From an uncultured bacterium (GTDB taxonomy: Bacteria; Desulfobacterota; Binatia; HRBIN30): a DNA stretch of 7,562 nucleotides. How positions within the stretch are numbered: the stretch's first letter is position 1; every line of letters starts with the position of its first letter. The notes below the pieces were generated by a model that saw only the letters and a program-made list of their open reading frames with translations, did not search any database and was not told the origin of the DNA. Positions 5,299-7,562 of this stretch are shown here, in pieces. The position numbers and the translations under genes are program-made. Location: assembly GCA_937975525.1 (NCBI GenBank), contig CALJUJ010000697.1:1-7562 (forward strand), given 5' to 3'.

Positions 5299-7058
5299 TG
5301 CCGAGGCTTCGATCCGCTCGTTGCGCGCGACCCGCAGGCTGGTTGCTGTTCGGGCTTCTCGCCTTGGCCGTGGCGCCGACGCATTCGGCCGCCGATGTCA
5401 CGGTCCAAGCATCGGTGAGCAACCAACGCGTCCGCGTCGGCGAAACGACGACGTTGGTGATCGCGGTGGAAGGATCCCAAGCCGTTGCCGCACCGGCGTT
5501 GGGTCCGGTGGATGGCTTCAACGTGCGCTACGTCGGCCCGTCGCAGCAGGTGTCGATCGTCAACGGCGCGATGAGCGCGCGCATTCAGCATCGCTACGCA
5601 CTGACGGCCTTGAGCGAGGGACAGTTCTCGATCGGTCCGTTCGAGGTCGAGCACGAAGGGCAGGTGCTCCGGACGAGTCCGGTCTCGATCGTCGTCTCGG
5701 CGGCGGCGACCGGCGCGCAGCAGATCGATCCGCAGGCGCAGCCCGGCGGCTCCAACCTGCGGCTGCTGCTGCAGGTCGACCGCGAGCGGGTCTACCTGCA
5801 TGAGCGAGTCGCGGTCGACGTCGTCCTGTACGTGGGGGCGGTGAGTGCGCGCGACCTGCAGTATCCCACCCTCGCGGCCGAAAGCGTCTCGGTCGAGGAG
5901 TTCGGCCAGCCGGTGCGTTCAGCCGAGGTGATCGACGGCCAACGATTCGAGGTCCTCCGTTTCCGCACGACCGTCATTCCTCTGAAAGCGGGGAGGCTCT
6001 CGCTCGGACCCGCACGCACCTCGCTCAACGTCGTCCAGCGCCCGCGCAACTTCTTCTTCACCCAGCGCCAGCCGGTCGAGCTCACGTCGAACGCGCTCGC
6101 GCTCGACGTGCTCTCGTTGCCGGCGCAGGGCAAGCCGGCGGACTTTTCGGGGGCGGTCGGCCGCTTCTCCATCGAGGTGACCGCTGCGCCTCTCGAAGTG
6201 CAGGCTGGTGATCCCATCACCGTCCGCATCGCCCTCCGTGGCGACGGCAACCTGGCGCAACTGCGGCCACCCTCCTATCCCGAGGGTGCAGGCTTCAAGG
6301 TGTACGAGCCGCAGGTCACCGACGACTCGCAGGAGTCGCTGCGCGTCTACGAGCAGGTGGTCATTCCCGAGAGCGATCAGATCGAGCGACTCCCGCCGCT
6401 ACGCTTCTCGTTCTTCGATCCGGATCGCGAGCGCTACGAAACGATCGACAGCGGCCAGATCCCGCTGATCGTCCGGCCGGCGGTGGGCGATCCGCAGCGG
6501 CGGATCGTCAGCGCCGGTGGCACCGAGAAACGCCGAGATCCCGAAACGCTGGGGCGAGACATCGTCTTCATCAAGGACGTCCCCGACGCGTTGATGACCG
6601 CCGAGCAACGAAGGTCGCGATGGTGGGCCTTGCTCTTCTGGCAGCCCGTACCGTTCCTCTTGTACGCCGCGCTGGTGGCATACGACCGGCGCCGCCGCCG
6701 GTTGAGCGGCGACGAGCGCTACGCGCGAGCGACGCGCGCTCGCGGAGATGCGCGCCGCGCGCTCGCCCGCGTCGAGGCGTGTCGCGACGATGCGGAGTTC
6801 TTCGACGGATTGGCGGCGGCCGTGCGCGAATACCTGGGTGCCAAGCTCGGACTTCCCCCTGGTGCCATCGAGCGCGAGCGCCTGCAGGCGGCAGGCATGG
6901 GCGAGGCGGCGATCGCGAAGGTCGACGAAGTCCTCGAGGCGTGCGCACAGGCCCGCTTCGCGCGTGCGGCGTCGGCTGCGGACCGCCGCCACCTGCTCGA
7001 GCTGGCGCGAACGCTGGTGCGTGATGTCGAGCGCAATCGCAACTTGCGTGTCGTCTGA
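5298..7058 (+). CDS. batD: BatD family membrane protein
   Basis: This is a 586-residue protein. A signal peptide occupies residues 1-32 (WLLFGLLALAVAPTHSAA). Three beta-rich, Ig-like segments follow: about 33-133 (begins DVTVQASVSNQRVRVGETTT), 153-247 (LQVDRERVYLHERVAVDVVL) and 285-394 (FSIEVTAAPLEVQAGDPITV). One membrane helix (W443-A461) is followed by a basic stop (YDRRRRR) and a helical cytosolic domain (about 470-580). The length, the position last in the operon and the repeated VxVGExxT-type strands fit BatD. The large ectodomain should face the periplasm with BatA, BatB and BatC. The cytosolic end carries F501-F-D-G-L-A-A-A-V-R-E-Y-L and R553-F-A-R, matching the protein encoded at 1442-2434. 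The ATG at 5298 shares one base with the batC stop (TGATG) and has AGG seven bases upstream; GTG at 5295 and TTG at 5292 are in-frame alternatives that change only two residues. Its function beyond the aerotolerance label is unknown. Confidence -1.
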   Translation: MPRLRSARCARPAGWLLFGLLALAVAPTHSAADVTVQASVSNQRVRVGETTTLVIAVEGSQAVAAPALGPVDGFNVRYVGPSQQVSIVNGAMSARIQHRYALTALSEGQFSIGPFEVEHEGQVLRTSPVSIVVSAAATGAQQIDPQAQPGGSNLRLLLQVDRERVYLHERVAVDVVLYVGAVSARDLQYPTLAAESVSVEEFGQPVRSAEVIDGQRFEVLRFRTTVIPLKAGRLSLGPARTSLNVVQRPRNFFFTQRQPVELTSNALALDVLSLPAQGKPADFSGAVGRFSIEVTAAPLEVQAGDPITVRIALRGDGNLAQLRPPSYPEGAGFKVYEPQVTDDSQESLRVYEQVVIPESDQIERLPPLRFSFFDPDRERYETIDSGQIPLIVRPAVGDPQRRIVSAGGTEKRRDPETLGRDIVFIKDVPDALMTAEQRRSRWWALLFWQPVPFLLYAALVAYDRRRRRLSGDERYARATRARGDARRALARVEACRDDAEFFDGLAAAVREYLGAKLGLPPGAIERERLQAAGMGEAAIAKVDEVLEACAQARFARAASAADRRHLLELARTLVRDVERNRNLRVV

Positions 7059-7098
7059 CGATGCCTGCGCCGACCGGAGGGCCCGCTTCGCCGAGGCG
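7059..7098. other. Convergent intergenic spacer, no clear terminator
   Basis: Forty bases separate the batD stop from the stop of the opposing methyltransferase gene. The spacer is GC-rich with only short imperfect pairing (for example CGCCGAGGCG at 7089-7098, and GCCT at 7063-7066 against AGGC at 7094-7097). There is no T-run on either strand, so an intrinsic terminator is not supported. Confidence -1.
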
Positions 7099-7562
7099 TC
7101 ACCCGACGTACACGGAGTACTCGAAGCCGTCGGAGATCCGCAGCGTCGTCGACACGAACCCGTTGGTTTCCGATTGCATGTAGTCGACGTACGGCTGCAG
7201 CGACTTGCGGAAGGTGAAGATGTTGTCGCCGAGAACGACTGCGCCCGGACGCAGGTGCGGCCGTAGCTGCTGGATCAGAGGTAGGTAGAGGTCCTTCCAG
7301 CCGTCGAGCAGGACGAGGTCGACGGGGCCAGGCAGCTCGCGCAGCGTTTCCAGGGCGTCCCCGAGGCGGACCTCGGCGTGTGCCTCGAGGTTGGCCGCGA
7401 CGATGTTGGCGCACGCACGCTCGTGCTTGCTCGGCTCGATCTCGGTGCCGATGACCTTGCCGCCGCCGTTGTCGGCCAGGGCAGCCGCGAGGTAGATCGT
7501 CGAAATCCCGAACGAGGTGCCGAACTCGACCGCGGTGCGCGCGCCGATCGCCCGGGCCGTCA
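7099..7562 (-). CDS. Class I SAM-dependent O-methyltransferase-like protein, 5' end outside window
   Basis: The last 153 residues of this gene are visible, read from the right edge leftwards to the TGA at 7099-7101; its N-terminus lies beyond base 7562. The first visible residues lead into SAM-binding motif I (VEFGTSFGIST, visible residues 11-21). Next come the acidic residue of motif II (GTEIEPSKHERA, E40), GDALETL (D68), VDLVLLDGWKDLY (D86) and LRPGAVVLGDN (D112, N113). The D86 and D112-N113 pattern resembles the metal-binding residues of cation-dependent O-methyltransferases, although the full triad cannot be judged from a fragment. The end (FVSTTLRISDGFEYSVYVG) looks complete. A soluble small-molecule methyltransferase is likely; the substrate cannot be inferred. 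It is convergent with the Bat operon and probably functionally unrelated to it. Confidence -1.
   Translation of the reverse strand, partial: TARAIGARTAVEFGTSFGISTIYLAAALADNGGGKVIGTEIEPSKHERACANIVAANLEAHAEVRLGDALETLRELPGPVDLVLLDGWKDLYLPLIQQLRPHLRPGAVVLGDNIFTFRKSLQPYVDYMQSETNGFVSTTLRISDGFEYSVYVG

Noticed and set aside
7089..7098. Small palindrome CGCCGAGGCG considered as a terminator stem
   Set aside because: The stem is four base pairs with a two-base loop and no T-run follows on either strand.
1..7562. CRISPR arrays, tRNA or rRNA genes, insertion sequence ends, riboswitches, defence or phage genes
   Set aside because: Coding sequence with clear family motifs covers nearly the whole window, the only gaps are 43 and 40 bases, and none of these elements was seen.

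Overview
The window is almost entirely one co-directional (+ strand) operon of the MoxR/Bat type. In order it holds the 3' part of a moxR AAA+ ATPase, a soluble DUF58 protein with a von Willebrand A (VWA) domain, a single-pass membrane protein with a BatD-like C-terminal module, two membrane-anchored VWA proteins (batA, batB), a TPR protein with a long Glu/Gln/Pro tail (batC), and a large single-pass BatD protein. A truncated class I SAM-dependent O-methyltransferase-like gene lies convergently on the - strand at the right edge and appears unrelated.

The DNA looks strongly GC-rich throughout (about two thirds GC by eye), with G/C-rich third positions, GTG as well as ATG starts, and purine-rich ribosome binding sites. 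The full moxR-DUF58-batABCD order, signal peptides and inner-membrane proteins suggest a high-GC Gram-negative bacterium, such as a deltaproteobacterium/Myxococcota-like or other environmental lineage. No taxonomic marker is present, so this is only an inference.

Layout: 1-526 moxR (5' end outside the window); 527-569 short spacer; 570-1445 DUF58/VWA; 1442-2434 BatD-like membrane protein; 2421-3416 batA; 3413-4465 batB; 4462-5298 batC; 5298-7058 batD; 7059-7098 convergent spacer; 7099-7562 methyltransferase on the - strand. From the DUF58 gene to batD every junction overlaps (4, 14, 4, 4 and 1 bases), so the six genes are probably translationally coupled and made in fixed ratio.

Working model (family knowledge plus topology read from the sequence): cytosolic MoxR, a chaperone-like AAA+ ATPase, works with the cytosolic DUF58 protein. 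BatA and BatB present periplasmic VWA metal-site domains. BatC (TPR) and the beta-rich ectodomains of the BatD-like protein and BatD are also periplasmic. The last two proteins both send a related helical module back into the cytosol, which could link the periplasmic assembly to MoxR/DUF58. The Bat name comes from Bacteroides aerotolerance, but the molecular function of the system is poorly defined. No RNA gene, CRISPR array, mobile element, substantial DNA repeat or convincing terminator was seen.
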